Notes: generated by a model not told the origin, from the sequence alone. 64,000 nt of DNA from JAVKMO01 sp031539345 (GCA_031539345.1 JAVKMO010000007.1:62001-126000), one strand, 5' to 3'. Shown: positions 47,308-54,742, counted from the first letter of the stretch. Translations and numbers: made by a program.

Positions 47308-47369
47308 AGCGGCAATGAGCGTTGAATAAAGTTTTTTATGTAAGAAAAAAAAATACATTCGTTGCCGCT
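47308..47369. repeat. Imperfect inverted repeat before the tRNA array
   Basis: AGCGGCAATGA (47308-47318) and TCGTTGCCGCT (47359-47369) match over 10 of 11 pairs, with a 40-nt AT-rich loop. It lies between acs and tRNA-Thr, and could be the acs terminator or a processing structure. There is no T-run directly after it. Confidence 0.45.
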
Positions 47370-47380
47370 TAAAGCATATT

Positions 47381-47453
47381 GCCGAAGTAGCTCAGTTGGT
47401 AGAGCAGCTGATTTGTAATCAGCAGGTCGTGGGTTCGACTCCCTTCTTCGGCT
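47381..47453 (+). tRNA. tRNA-Thr (anticodon TGT)
   Basis: Acceptor GCCGAAG/CTTCGGC, anticodon stem GCTGA/TCAGC with loop TTTGTAA giving TGT, T-arm GGGTTCGACTCCC. Discriminator T; CCA not encoded. First of four tandem tRNAs. Confidence 0.97.
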
Positions 47454-47472
47454 CATTGTTGTTCTTTTATTT

Positions 47473-47555
47473 GGGTAGGTTCCAGAGTGGCCAAATGGGG
47501 CGGACTGTAAATCCGCTGTCTTACGACTTCGAAGGTTCGAATCCTTCCTTGCCCA
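47473..47555 (+). tRNA. tRNA-Tyr (anticodon GTA)
   Basis: Acceptor GGGTAGG/CTTGCCC, anticodon stem GCGGA/TCCGC with loop CTGTAAA giving GTA, long variable arm as expected for bacterial tRNA-Tyr, T-loop GTTCGAATC. Discriminator A; CCA not encoded. Confidence 0.97.
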
Positions 47556-47568
47556 CAAAACCATTTCT

Positions 47569-47640
47569 GCGGGAGTCGTATAGTGGCTATTACTTCAGCC
47601 TTCCAAGCTGAAGACGACGGTTCGATTCCGTTCTCCCGCT
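47569..47640 (+). tRNA. tRNA-Gly (anticodon TCC)
   Basis: Acceptor GCGGGAG/CTCCCGC, anticodon stem TCAGC/GCTGA with loop CTTCCAA giving TCC, T-loop GTTCGATTC. Discriminator T; CCA not encoded. Confidence 0.97.
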
Positions 47641-47651
47641 CACTTTGCTTT

Positions 47652-47723
47652 GCCGTTGTAGCTCAGGGGTAGAGCACTTCCTTGGTAGGGAAGAGGTCGT
47701 GAGTTCGATTCTCACCAACGGCT
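47652..47723 (+). tRNA. tRNA-Thr (anticodon GGT)
   Basis: Acceptor GCCGTTG/CAACGGC, anticodon stem CTTCC/GGAAG with loop TTGGTAG giving GGT, T-loop GTTCGATTC. Discriminator T; CCA not encoded. Last of the array; no tuf gene follows. Confidence 0.97.
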
Positions 47724-47762
47724 CAAAAAAAGTTTGCGAATCCCTCTCCTACACTTTTCCCC

Positions 47763-48344
47763 TCAACTACTTTTCAATCGGCTAAATGTTGCCTCATCAA
47801 CGCCAATATACGAGGCAATAATATGAGAAGGCAAATAAGCAACAACCTTTTTATATGTCTCTAAAAATAAGTCATAACGCTCTTGTGCAGTGCGTTTGCG
47901 AATGTTATACAAACGCAATTCTGCCTTCGCATAATATTTTTGTATCAAAACACGAATGATATAATTGAACTCTGGAAATGCTTCATAACAATGTTGGATT
48001 TGTTCATGCGTAAGCGAGGCTAAAGTGGTATCGTGAATACAAACAAAACGTTCGTAAGACGCCCTTTGTTCCAAAAAACTATACACAGAAATCAGCACAT
48101 CATTTTGACTGTAAATTTTATTACAAACCTCTTTGAGCTTCTCTTTTTTGTCTTTATCCTCCAAATAATACAAGCCACAGACAATGCCTTTGGCAATAAA
48201 AGAACCTGTTTTACAAATGTTGCCTTCTTGCAAAATCACTTCGTTTTTTTTATAGTGTTTTACTTCAACGTGTTGTTCTAAAAACGCTTGAAACGCTGGA
48301 CTTAAAGGTCGCACACTATGGAGCAAATTGAAAAGACTTTTCAT
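47763..48344 (-). CDS. Crp/Fnr-family transcriptional regulator
   Basis: About 193 aa: an N-terminal cyclic-nucleotide-binding-like beta-roll (VKHYKKNEVILQEGNICKTGSFIAKGIVCGLYY), a dimerisation helix, and a short C-terminal helix-turn-helix ending LPSHIIASYIGVDEATFSRLKSS. The recognition helix TFSRLKSS matches the Crp/Fnr pattern (SR.R..) but the protein ends right after it. No cysteine cluster for an FNR-type iron-sulfur centre is seen near the N-terminus. I start at Met9 of the frame (48344). The gene is divergent from an exported-protein gene with a palindromic site between. Confidence 0.85.
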   Translation of the reverse strand: MKSLFNLLHSVRPLSPAFQAFLEQHVEVKHYKKNEVILQEGNICKTGSFIAKGIVCGLYYLEDKDKKEKLKEVCNKIYSQNDVLISVYSFLEQRASYERFVCIHDTTLASLTHEQIQHCYEAFPEFNYIIRVLIQKYYAKAELRLYNIRKRTAQERYDLFLETYKKVVAYLPSHIIASYIGVDEATFSRLKSS

Positions 48345-48407
48345 ACCGCAAAAAATTTTAAAGGTCAAAAAAGGCTACGAAAATAAGAGGCAATAAAATT
48401 TTATTTT

Positions 48408-48421
48408 TTGACAAATGTCAA
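48408..48421. promoter_or_regulatory. FNR/CRP-like operator TTGAC-N4-GTCAA
   Basis: A perfect palindrome TTGACAAATGTCAA lies between the Crp/Fnr gene and the divergent exported-protein gene. It has the geometry of FNR-class boxes (TTGAT-N4-ATCAA) with C/G at the inner position. Its centre is about 42 bp upstream of the start predicted from the -7 element at 48443. Confidence 0.55.
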
Positions 48422-48442
48422 AATTCTTAACAGCGTTTCGTT

Positions 48443-48450
48443 TATTTTTG
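48443..48450 (+). promoter_or_regulatory. Bacteroidota -7 promoter element TATTTTTG
   Basis: It matches the TAnnTTTG consensus of the primary Bacteroidota sigma factor, 45 nt before the ATG at 48495. No TTG is found at the right distance for a -33 element; the operator occupies that place, as expected for an activator-dependent promoter. Confidence 0.5.
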
Positions 48451-48494
48451 CACGTAAACGCATCAGTATTTATTCACTTTAAAACACATTTTTT

Positions 48495-49618
48495 ATGAAA
48501 AAAATGACGTTACAATTAATAATGACAACATGCTTTACATGTTTAACCTTATTCACGCAGACACTTTTTGCACAAGTTAAAAAAGAAAAGATGGCAGTTC
48601 TGAATATAGATTCGCGGAATTTACCTATTGGTCCGCAAGAAATTGGTGACTTAGTGCGCATGGAATTAGAAAAATTAGATTCGTTTGAAGTGATGGATAG
48701 ATATGATGTTAAATATATTTTAGAAAAAAAGAAAATTAATTATGAAGGAGCTTTTGGAAAAGAAAGTTTAGTGGAAATAGGAATTTTATTAAACGTAGAT
48801 TATATATTAAGCGGCACCGTTGAAAAATTAGGAGACATTATTGTAGTAACTTATAGGTTAATCAATGTTAAAGAACAAAAAATAGCCAAAACCCATTTGA
48901 TAGAATTTGTAGATAATGAAAAAGAATTAAGTATTATGGTGAAAACGACTTTGAAATCAATGTTTAATAAACCAATAGAAGAAATAATTACAGACAAATT
49001 AACCAAACGGTATGACTATGATAATCAAATTAATAACCCCAATGCAACAAAATTAAGCTTGGGTGGACCAAGAATGGGCGTTGTTATGTTGGGGGGCAAG
49101 CAGGAACGATTACTCAGCAAAGTCTTGATCAAAGTGGATTTGCAGCCTATCCTGTCATGTCACAATTAGGATATCAATTTGAAATACAGTATCTAAACGC
49201 TAAAAGAGCACAAGCTTTATTAGAAATAGTGCCTTTATTAACAGGTATAGAACAACGTTTATTTAAATTTAGTATAAGTATTTTAAATGGTATTAGAGAT
49301 AGTAAAAAAGGATGGGAATTTGCTTTTGGACCTATGATAAGTACAACCTTAGAATCTGATTTTGTAAACTATGATGGCAAAGAAATGAGAGCTTCAGAAT
49401 ATAAATTATTACGTCCTAATAATCCTTTAAGCACTTATAAAAGATTAGATAGCAAGGGAGATCTTCGTTTAGATGCGGCAATGGTTATCGCCGTAGGTAA
49501 AACATTTAAATCGGGCAAATTAAATATACCTGTCAATTTATTTTTTTCTATCCCAACTCAAAGTGGCTTTTTTGTAGGACTTTCATTTGGATATAATGTT
49601 AAATCACAGCGATCATAA
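48495..49618 (+). pseudogene. Exported CsgG/LpoB-like protein, split by a frameshift in a G6 tract
   Basis: The first part (48495-49169) has a signal peptide ending TLFAQ and a TolB-N/CsgG-like domain: KMAVLNIDSRN, LVRMELEKLDSFEVMDRYDVKYIL, VDYILSGTVEKLGDIIVVTYRLINV. The second part continues in the -1 frame: from GGQAGTITQ across to its first Met at 49157, then YQFEIQYLNAKRAQALLEIVP and strand-rich sequence ending FFVGLSFGYNVK. The two frames meet at a run of six G at 49091-49096; one more G would restore a single 374-aa protein. The gene is probably a lipoprotein-assembly or curli-associated-like protein, but the role is unknown. The break could be a real mutation, phase variation, slippage or a sequencing error. 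Confidence 0.75.
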
Positions 49619-49741
49619 TTTTAAAGAACCTAATTGAAAGAATTAGCTGGACCAGATATTCGCTCAGTTTGTTTCAACTTAATTTTCTTTTCTGTTAGGG
49701 CTTTACTGTCGACCAACCCCAATTTTTATTTTTTATTCAAC

Positions 49742-49780
49742 AAAAAAAGCAGGCAATGAATAATCACGGCCTGCTTTTCT
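49742..49780. terminator. Bidirectional terminator between convergent genes
   Basis: A 10-bp stem AAAAGCAGGC/GCCTGCTTTT with a 14-nt loop, A-rich on the left and T-rich on the right. It serves both the frameshifted plus-strand gene and the fba gene on the minus strand. Confidence 0.75.
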
Positions 49781-49800
49781 ATTATCAATATGGTATTGAA

Positions 49801-50859
49801 TTAGGCGATTGTAATGCCTTTATCTAAATAGACGTCTTGGGTTGTTTGTAATAAAGTAACGCCGTCTTTGTAAGGTTTTTGAAAAGCCTTTCTTCCGAGT
49901 ATTAAACCCATGCCTCCAGCACGTTTATTCACAACTGCTGTTTGCACGGCTTCTGACAAATCTGATGCACCTTTTGATTCTCCGCCAGAATTTATTAAAC
50001 CTGCTTTGCCCATATAACAGTTGGCAACTTGATAGCGGCATAAATCAATCGGATGGTCTGTGGTCAATTGTTCATAAACAATTGGGCTTGTTTTGCCGTG
50101 TTTTGTTGCGTTGTAACCGCCGTTGTTGGTAGGCATTTTTTGTTTGATAATGTCGGCTTGAATCGTAACGCCTAAATGGTTGGCTTGACTTGACAAGTCA
50201 GCAGAAGTATGATAATCAACGCCATCAACTTTAAAACCATTGTTTCGCGTATAGCACCATAAAATAGTTGCCATACCCAATTCGTGTGCCATTTCAAAAG
50301 CTTCTGCAACTTCTTTTAATTGGCGTGCACTTTCTGCAGAACCCCAATAAATCGTTGCTCCAACAGCCACAGCACCCATGTTCCATGCACTTTTAATTGT
50401 TCCAAACATGGTTTGGTCATAACGATTAGGTAGGCTTAAAAATTCGTTGTGATTGATTTTTACGATATAAGGAATTTTATGTGCGAATTTTCTACTTGTA
50501 ATACCCAATACACCATACGTTGAAGCCACTGCATTACAACCTCCATCGATGGCAAGTTCAACAATTTTTTGTGGGTCAAAAAAAATAGGGTTAGGCGAAA
50601 ATGCAGAGCCTGCACTATGTTCTATGCCTTGGTCAACAGGTAAAATAGAAATGTATCCTGTATTGGCTAAACGTCCATGACCGAATAAAGTTTGTAAACT
50701 TTTTAATACCTGATTACTTCTGTTGCTATTAATCCAAACCTTATCGACAAAATCTGGCGAAGGGTTGGTGAGCATACTATTGTCAATTGTTTTGCATTTG
50801 TGGTTGAGCAAAGAGTCTGCATCTTTACCTAATAATTCAACCAAGTGTTTTGAAGCCAT
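49801..50859 (-). CDS. fbaB: Class I fructose-bisphosphate aldolase (DhnA/FbaB type)
   Basis: A 352-aa Schiff-base aldolase of the archaeal/DhnA type: GYISILPVDQGIEHSAGSAF (the family N-terminal Asp box), GGCNAVASTYGVLG, IVKINHNEFL, GAVAVGATIYWGS, and the C-terminal phosphate-binding stretch INSGGESKGASDL and GGMGLILGRKAFQK. It splits or forms fructose 1,6-bisphosphate in glycolysis and gluconeogenesis. It is 66 nt downstream of the small membrane protein gene, on the same strand as the bufferin-like cluster. Confidence 0.93.
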   Translation of the reverse strand: MASKHLVELLGKDADSLLNHKCKTIDNSMLTNPSPDFVDKVWINSNRSNQVLKSLQTLFGHGRLANTGYISILPVDQGIEHSAGSAFSPNPIFFDPQKIVELAIDGGCNAVASTYGVLGITSRKFAHKIPYIVKINHNEFLSLPNRYDQTMFGTIKSAWNMGAVAVGATIYWGSAESARQLKEVAEAFEMAHELGMATILWCYTRNNGFKVDGVDYHTSADLSSQANHLGVTIQADIIKQKMPTNNGGYNATKHGKTSPIVYEQLTTDHPIDLCRYQVANCYMGKAGLINSGGESKGASDLSEAVQTAVVNKRAGGMGLILGRKAFQKPYKDGVTLLQTTQDVYLDKGITIA

Positions 50860-50925
50860 TAGAAATATATTTAAAAATGAAAGGAGTTGGGAATATAAGA
50901 ATAGGAATCAAAACTAAAAACCAAA

Positions 50926-51156
50926 TTATTCAAGAAAGGCTCGATACAATCTAAATGCTCCATAAAAACAAATCAAACTGCCAAAAAAATAATTCAATGG
51001 CTGTGGGGGAAAGCTCAATGAAATGCCAATGAAAGGGGCAAATACAATCAATGCCCCAACAATAAAATAAATAAACCCCATGGCATAGTTTGCCATTTTT
51101 CTCATTGTGTTTTGTTGTTGATTGGTTTTGTTTTTGTAGCGTTGATAGTAGCTCAT
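50926..51156 (-). CDS. Small two-helix membrane protein
   Basis: A 76-aa protein with a polar N-terminus (YYQRYKNKTNQQQ) and two hydrophobic segments (about residues 25-45, GFIYFIVGALIVFAPFIGI, and 52-68, YFFGSLICFYGAFRLY). No family is recognised. The frame extends 21 nt upstream into the DUF2063 gene; Met8 of that frame gives a start that just abuts the DUF2063 stop, which I prefer. It may be co-transcribed with the peptide-modification genes, but a similar small protein is common in Bacteroidota without them. Confidence 0.7.
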   Translation of the reverse strand: MSYYQRYKNKTNQQQNTMRKMANYAMGFIYFIVGALIVFAPFIGISLSFPPQPLNYFFGSLICFYGAFRLYRAFLE

Positions 51157-51157
51157 A

Positions 51158-51916
51158 TCAATTATTATTTTGTTCAAACCCTAAGAGTAAAGTATTTGTT
51201 TGGGCATGAGATAAAAAAGAAAGAAGAGAAGATTGTATTTCTTGTGATAAGGGTAATTTAATTTCTTGTTCTATACGTTGAATGAGTTGAGGAAGAGATA
51301 AAACTTCTTCTAGCAATATTTCTACGACACGAACAAATAATGGCGACAGTGTGGTAAAAAAAACGTTGCCCGTTTCAGGGTGTCTATTCGCAACTAGAAA
51401 ATAATCTCCGCTGTCAGCAGACACAATTGTAGTCGCTTTTTTTTCATATACAGGATAATGACAGTGCAATAATGCTGTTTCTAAATTGAATACTAAAGCG
51501 TCCTTTTCAATATTTCCATCTGTTGTATAATCGCACAATGGAGGGGTATCTTCCTGCATATACACCTCTGTCTCCAACCATTCCATACGCAGCAAATCAA
51601 TCAAAAAAGGATATTTTTTTATCAGGTCAAGTTCTTGTTCTTGTACATACACAATCAATGCTTCTGGCATTCTCCATAGATAAGGATTGCGAGATTGATG
51701 TGTGCTAAAAAAACGATGGGTAAGATGGTTCCATTCTGTTGATGTGAGCAATGCGTGAGTAAGCGGATAGCAAGAGGTTAATGCGTCTGTAATTACGCCA
51801 TACACCAACCGTCTGTAATGTGTGGCACGTTCTGGGTTTGCTCCTTGAATAGGTTCATAAACCCCTGTGCGACAATACTGTGCCAACTGTTTTTGACTGA
51901 TAAATGTGTTAGACAT
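51158..51916 (-). CDS. DUF2063 (BufC/HvfC-like) partner of the MNIO enzyme
   Basis: A 252-aa protein of the DUF2063 family, found beside DUF692 enzymes. The N-terminal helical domain opens LAQYCRTGVYEPIQG and has THYRRLVYGVITDALTSCYPLTHALL. The C-terminal part has FLIDLLRMEWLETEVY and SGDYFLVANRHPETGNVFF. In studied systems the partner binds the leader of the precursor peptide and presents it to the iron enzyme. It lies 22 nt downstream of the MNIO gene. Confidence 0.88.
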   Translation of the reverse strand: MSNTFISQKQLAQYCRTGVYEPIQGANPERATHYRRLVYGVITDALTSCYPLTHALLTSTEWNHLTHRFFSTHQSRNPYLWRMPEALIVYVQEQELDLIKKYPFLIDLLRMEWLETEVYMQEDTPPLCDYTTDGNIEKDALVFNLETALLHCHYPVYEKKATTIVSADSGDYFLVANRHPETGNVFFTTLSPLFVRVVEILLEEVLSLPQLIQRIEQEIKLPLSQEIQSSLLSFLSHAQTNTLLLGFEQNNN

Positions 51917-51938
51917 AAAACTAAGAATGAGGCAAAAA

Positions 51939-52781
51939 TTAAGCAGTCAATATTTGTTTTTGTTGTTTGCGAAGTGCAATTTTTTGTTTGATGTTTTTAA
52001 TCTCGTTCAACTCATTTTGTAAATCTTGCAAAGCGGGAATATTAAAATCTCGTTCTAATAAAACTGGCACATCATAGGTCATTTTTTCTAAGGCATAAGC
52101 CAACAAGTCATACACAGGATCAATAATCGCTTGACCGTGTGTGTCGATAATTAAATCATCTGCAACGCGTTCATGGCCTGCTATGTGAATGTAAGCAATG
52201 TCATCAAGGCGTAATTCATCTAAAAATTTCTTTGCATCATATTGGTGATTAAACGCATTGACGTAAATATTATTCACGTCTAAAAGCAAACTACATTGAC
52301 CTTCTTGAATAATACGATTGATAAAATCCACTTCTCGCATTTGTGGTGCAATAGGCGTATAATAACTAATCAATTCAATGGCTATTTTTCTTTCTAAAAC
52401 ATCTTGCACAATACGAATTCTTTCTGCAACGTGTTGAATGGCTTCTTCGGTAAATGGAATGGGCAAGAGGTCGTACAAATGCGCGTTGTCGCATTGCGAA
52501 TAACACAAATGGTCTGAATACAAAACAGGATTGTACGTGTCTAAAAATAATTTAATGTCTTTTAAAAAATTAAAATCTAAAGGGTCAGGACTGCCAATAG
52601 AAAGTGAAAGCCCATGAGCATAAAGCGGATATTGAGTTAAGACATTTTGAAAAGTTTTTTTCCATCTTCCGCCAATACCAATCCAATTTTCTGGTGCAAC
52701 TTCGATAAAATCTGGTGTAATGATATTGCTGTTTAAAAATTCATCAGCAAAATCTTTTCTAAAACCAATACCTACTGACAT
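51939..52781 (-). CDS. Multinuclear non-haem iron oxidase (MNIO, DUF692), bufferin/HvfB-like
   Basis: A 280-aa TIM-barrel enzyme of the DUF692 family, related to methanobactin MbnB. It opens with VGIGFRKDFADEFL and ends with a basic Lys/Gln-rich helix. Likely iron ligands by position are H56 (AHGLSLSIG), H91 (YSDHLCYS), E136 (IELISYY), D168 (LLLDVNNIYVNA), H199 (YIHIAGHE), D213/H215 (DTHG) and E243. MNIOs convert cysteines of a precursor peptide to oxazolone/thioamide or thiooxazole groups that bind copper. The precursor gene is 72 nt upstream. Confidence 0.9.
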   Translation of the reverse strand: MSVGIGFRKDFADEFLNSNIITPDFIEVAPENWIGIGGRWKKTFQNVLTQYPLYAHGLSLSIGSPDPLDFNFLKDIKLFLDTYNPVLYSDHLCYSQCDNAHLYDLLPIPFTEEAIQHVAERIRIVQDVLERKIAIELISYYTPIAPQMREVDFINRIIQEGQCSLLLDVNNIYVNAFNHQYDAKKFLDELRLDDIAYIHIAGHERVADDLIIDTHGQAIIDPVYDLLAYALEKMTYDVPVLLERDFNIPALQDLQNELNEIKNIKQKIALRKQQKQILTA

Positions 52782-52853
52782 GACGTTGTGTTTTAAAATT
52801 AAAAAAGGGAAACAAAATCACTTCCGCTTCCCTTTCATTATTTTTCGGTGTGT

Positions 52854-53156
52854 TTATTTTCCACCACATTTTCCTTCACCGCATTTGTGTTCTTTGTGCT
52901 TGCTACTGTCTGCGGGTTTACTTTTTTTTGAATGTCCGCCACATTTTCCTTCACCGCCACACTTACCTTCGCCACCACATTTTGCATCTTTGCCTTTCAT
53001 GTGTGAAGAATCTGCAATGCTAGACGCATTGTCAGGTGTAGAGTTTACTTTTGTTCTCACATCATTTGCTGCACCCAAATTGCTAAAAGACGCCCCTGCT
53101 AATAAAACACTCGCTAACAAAGTTCCTTTTACTAAGCTTTTTTTATTTGCATTCAT
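52854..53156 (-). CDS. Cys-rich bufferin/HvfA-like precursor peptide with three EGKCG motifs
   Basis: A 100-aa protein: a signal peptide (Lys-rich start, hydrophobic core LLASVLLAGASF, cleavage near residue 29), a Ser/Asp-rich linker (to about 52) and a Lys/Gly-rich core with five Cys at 60, 66, 72, 92 and 97. EGKCG occurs at 63-67, 69-73 and 94-98. Exactly this motif is the modification site in HvfA/bufferin-type peptides. With the MNIO and DUF2063 genes downstream this is a complete ABC cluster for an exported, post-translationally modified metal-binding peptide. Copper binding is inferred from characterised relatives. Confidence 0.88.
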   Translation of the reverse strand: MNANKKSLVKGTLLASVLLAGASFSNLGAANDVRTKVNSTPDNASSIADSSHMKGKDAKCGGEGKCGGEGKCGGHSKKSKPADSSKHKEHKCGEGKCGGK

Positions 53157-53226
53157 AGTTTGTAATTTTTAATTGTGAAGAGGAATAATACAATGATAGG
53201 CGAATTATAGAGATTACTTTTTTTAT

Positions 53227-53240
53227 GTTGCATCTGCAAC
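53227..53240. promoter_or_regulatory. 14-bp palindrome upstream of the bufferin-like operon
   Basis: GTTGCATCTGCAAC is a perfect inverted repeat (GTTGCA-N2-TGCAAC). It lies 70 nt before the precursor ATG and just after the preceding stop codon. No T-run follows on either strand, so an operator is more likely than a terminator. Confidence 0.4.
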
Positions 53241-53245
53241 TTTCA

Positions 53246-53602
53246 TCACAATATAACCATCGCAATCCGCAAGGCTTCTTGCACAGTAAACTCTAAGTCT
53301 CTGCTTTCGATGTTGATATTATTATCGTCTAATAAATCTTGAACATTAAACGACTTGTCGCCGAGTGCATTTTTTTTCTTCAACATTTTTTGTTTGGCTT
53401 TATGAATTGTTTTAAATAACTCTTCATTGGCAGGTGCCATAAACAACTGTTTTTTTTCTGGATAATAAGTGATGAAAATGGTTTCTTCTTCTTGAAAAAT
53501 TTTTTGCACAAGGTCTGCTTTAATACAAACGTGCCCTGCTTCTAAAAAGAAATCGCTTGTGTTGTTGAATTTTTTATGCGGATAAGGTTGTGTAAAAAAC
53601 AT
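53246..53602 (-). CDS. Unknown protein paired with the hydrogenase maturation protease
   Basis: A 118-aa soluble protein (FFTQPYPHKKFNNTSDFF at the start, YYPEKKQLFMAP strand pair, LGDKSFNVQDLLDDNN, ending VQEALRIAMVIL). There is no signal peptide, Cys pair or known motif. Its start is 3 nt after the stop of the hydrogenase protease gene, so the two are one transcript and a hydrogenase-related role is the best inference. Confidence 0.65.
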   Translation of the reverse strand: MFFTQPYPHKKFNNTSDFFLEAGHVCIKADLVQKIFQEEETIFITYYPEKKQLFMAPANEELFKTIHKAKQKMLKKKNALGDKSFNVQDLLDDNNINIESRDLEFTVQEALRIAMVIL

Positions 53603-53605
53603 CGT

Positions 53606-54085
53606 TTACTCGTTTAAGTGTTGTAGAATTTTTTCTACTAATTCATCGCCTGCAGCTTGTACAACTTCGCTTAGTTGCATCTCTAATTTTGTATTTGTAA
53701 TGGCAATTAAATAAGCGAGAATATTATTTTCAGGAAAATCTGTTTGCATAATTTTTTTTGCATAACTCAAAGCCTGATCCCATTTTATTGTATGTAAAAA
53801 AACTAAAGGGTCGTCTTGAATTTGGCTTTTGATTTCGCTGGCGGGCAAACAAAACAAAGTGCCGTCTAGTTCGTTAGAATATAAAACGCCATCAACAACG
53901 ATAATTTTTTCATAGCCTTTCAATTGAAATAAAATATCAAAGCCTGACGTTCCCATGTCAAATACTTTAATGTGTTCGTAGTTGGCTAATTTTTGTTGCA
54001 AGGCTTGTGCAACATAAACACCAATTGCATCATCACTACGAACGGGGTTTCCAAAACCCATAATTACTGTTTTCTGTGTCGTCAT
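53606..54085 (-). CDS. NiFe-hydrogenase maturation protease (HyaD/HycI family)
   Basis: A 159-aa endopeptidase that trims the C-terminus of the hydrogenase large subunit after nickel insertion. The family opening IMGFGNPVRSDDAIGVYVA carries D19, with D65 in IIVVDGV and H98 in VFLHTIKW. These three correspond to the nickel-sensing Glu16, Asp62 and His93 of E. coli HybD. The hydrogenase subunits are not in the window; hypE is 5 kb away on the other strand. Confidence 0.88.
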   Translation of the reverse strand: MTTQKTVIMGFGNPVRSDDAIGVYVAQALQQKLANYEHIKVFDMGTSGFDILFQLKGYEKIIVVDGVLYSNELDGTLFCLPASEIKSQIQDDPLVFLHTIKWDQALSYAKKIMQTDFPENNILAYLIAITNTKLEMQLSEVVQAAGDELVEKILQHLNE

Positions 54086-54223
54086 TTTTCTTTTTTAGTG
54101 TTAAAACCTGTTGTTGATAAAGATATGTATTTGTTGTATGTAAAAAATAAAAATGTAATTTTTTATTAAGCCAAAATTGATTTTTTAACCTTACTTAGTT
54201 TTTCTTTAACCAAATAAATTGAT

Positions 54224-54742
54224 ATGGAACATTTACAATATCCAATTGGGCGTTTTGCCTATACTGAAACGCCAACAAATGAAGAAATACAAAAGGCAAT
54301 TGAACAAATCAAAAACTTTCCTAAAGAATTGTCTGTCAGTTTAAAACATTGCGGATTAGAAGAATTAGACAAAACGTATCGCCCCAATTCTTGGACGGCT
54401 GCACAAGTTATTCATCATTTAGTTGACTCTCATATCAATGCGTATGTGCGGCTCAAATTTGCCTTATTAGAAGATGATTTTACAGCAAAATTATACGATG
54501 AAAATGCATGGGTAAAAACGCCTGAAAACACAACCATCAATGCGTTATCATCTGCCGAATTTTTAAAACATTTACACTTTCGATGGACGGAATTACTCGG
54601 CGAATTGTCGCCTGAACAGTGGGCAAGAACATTTTACAATCCTTTTTCAAAACGCCATTTAACGCTTCAACAACACACACTTTTATATGCCTGGCATAGC
54701 TCACATCATTTAACACATATTCAAATTGCACTCAAAAAATAA
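54224..54742 (+). CDS. DinB/YfiT-family putative metal-dependent transferase (bacillithiol transferase-like)
   Basis: A 172-aa DinB-fold four-helix bundle. YPIGRFAYTE at the N-terminus and RPNSWTAAQVIHHLVDSHINAYVRLKFALLED match the YfiT/BstA group, with a first metal His in VIHHLVDSH and the last ligands in AWHSSHHLTHI. Such enzymes use a metal to activate a low-molecular-weight thiol for conjugation. It begins a plus-strand series with the phosphorylase and glgA. Confidence 0.85.
   Translation: MEHLQYPIGRFAYTETPTNEEIQKAIEQIKNFPKELSVSLKHCGLEELDKTYRPNSWTAAQVIHHLVDSHINAYVRLKFALLEDDFTAKLYDENAWVKTPENTTINALSSAEFLKHLHFRWTELLGELSPEQWARTFYNPFSKRHLTLQQHTLLYAWHSSHHLTHIQIALKK

Noticed and set aside
47139..47564. 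141-aa minus-strand reading frame across the tRNA array
   Set aside because: It is the antisense translation of acs and tRNA genes; the SNPRPADYKSAALPTELLR-like text is a well-known false ORF from tRNA antisense.
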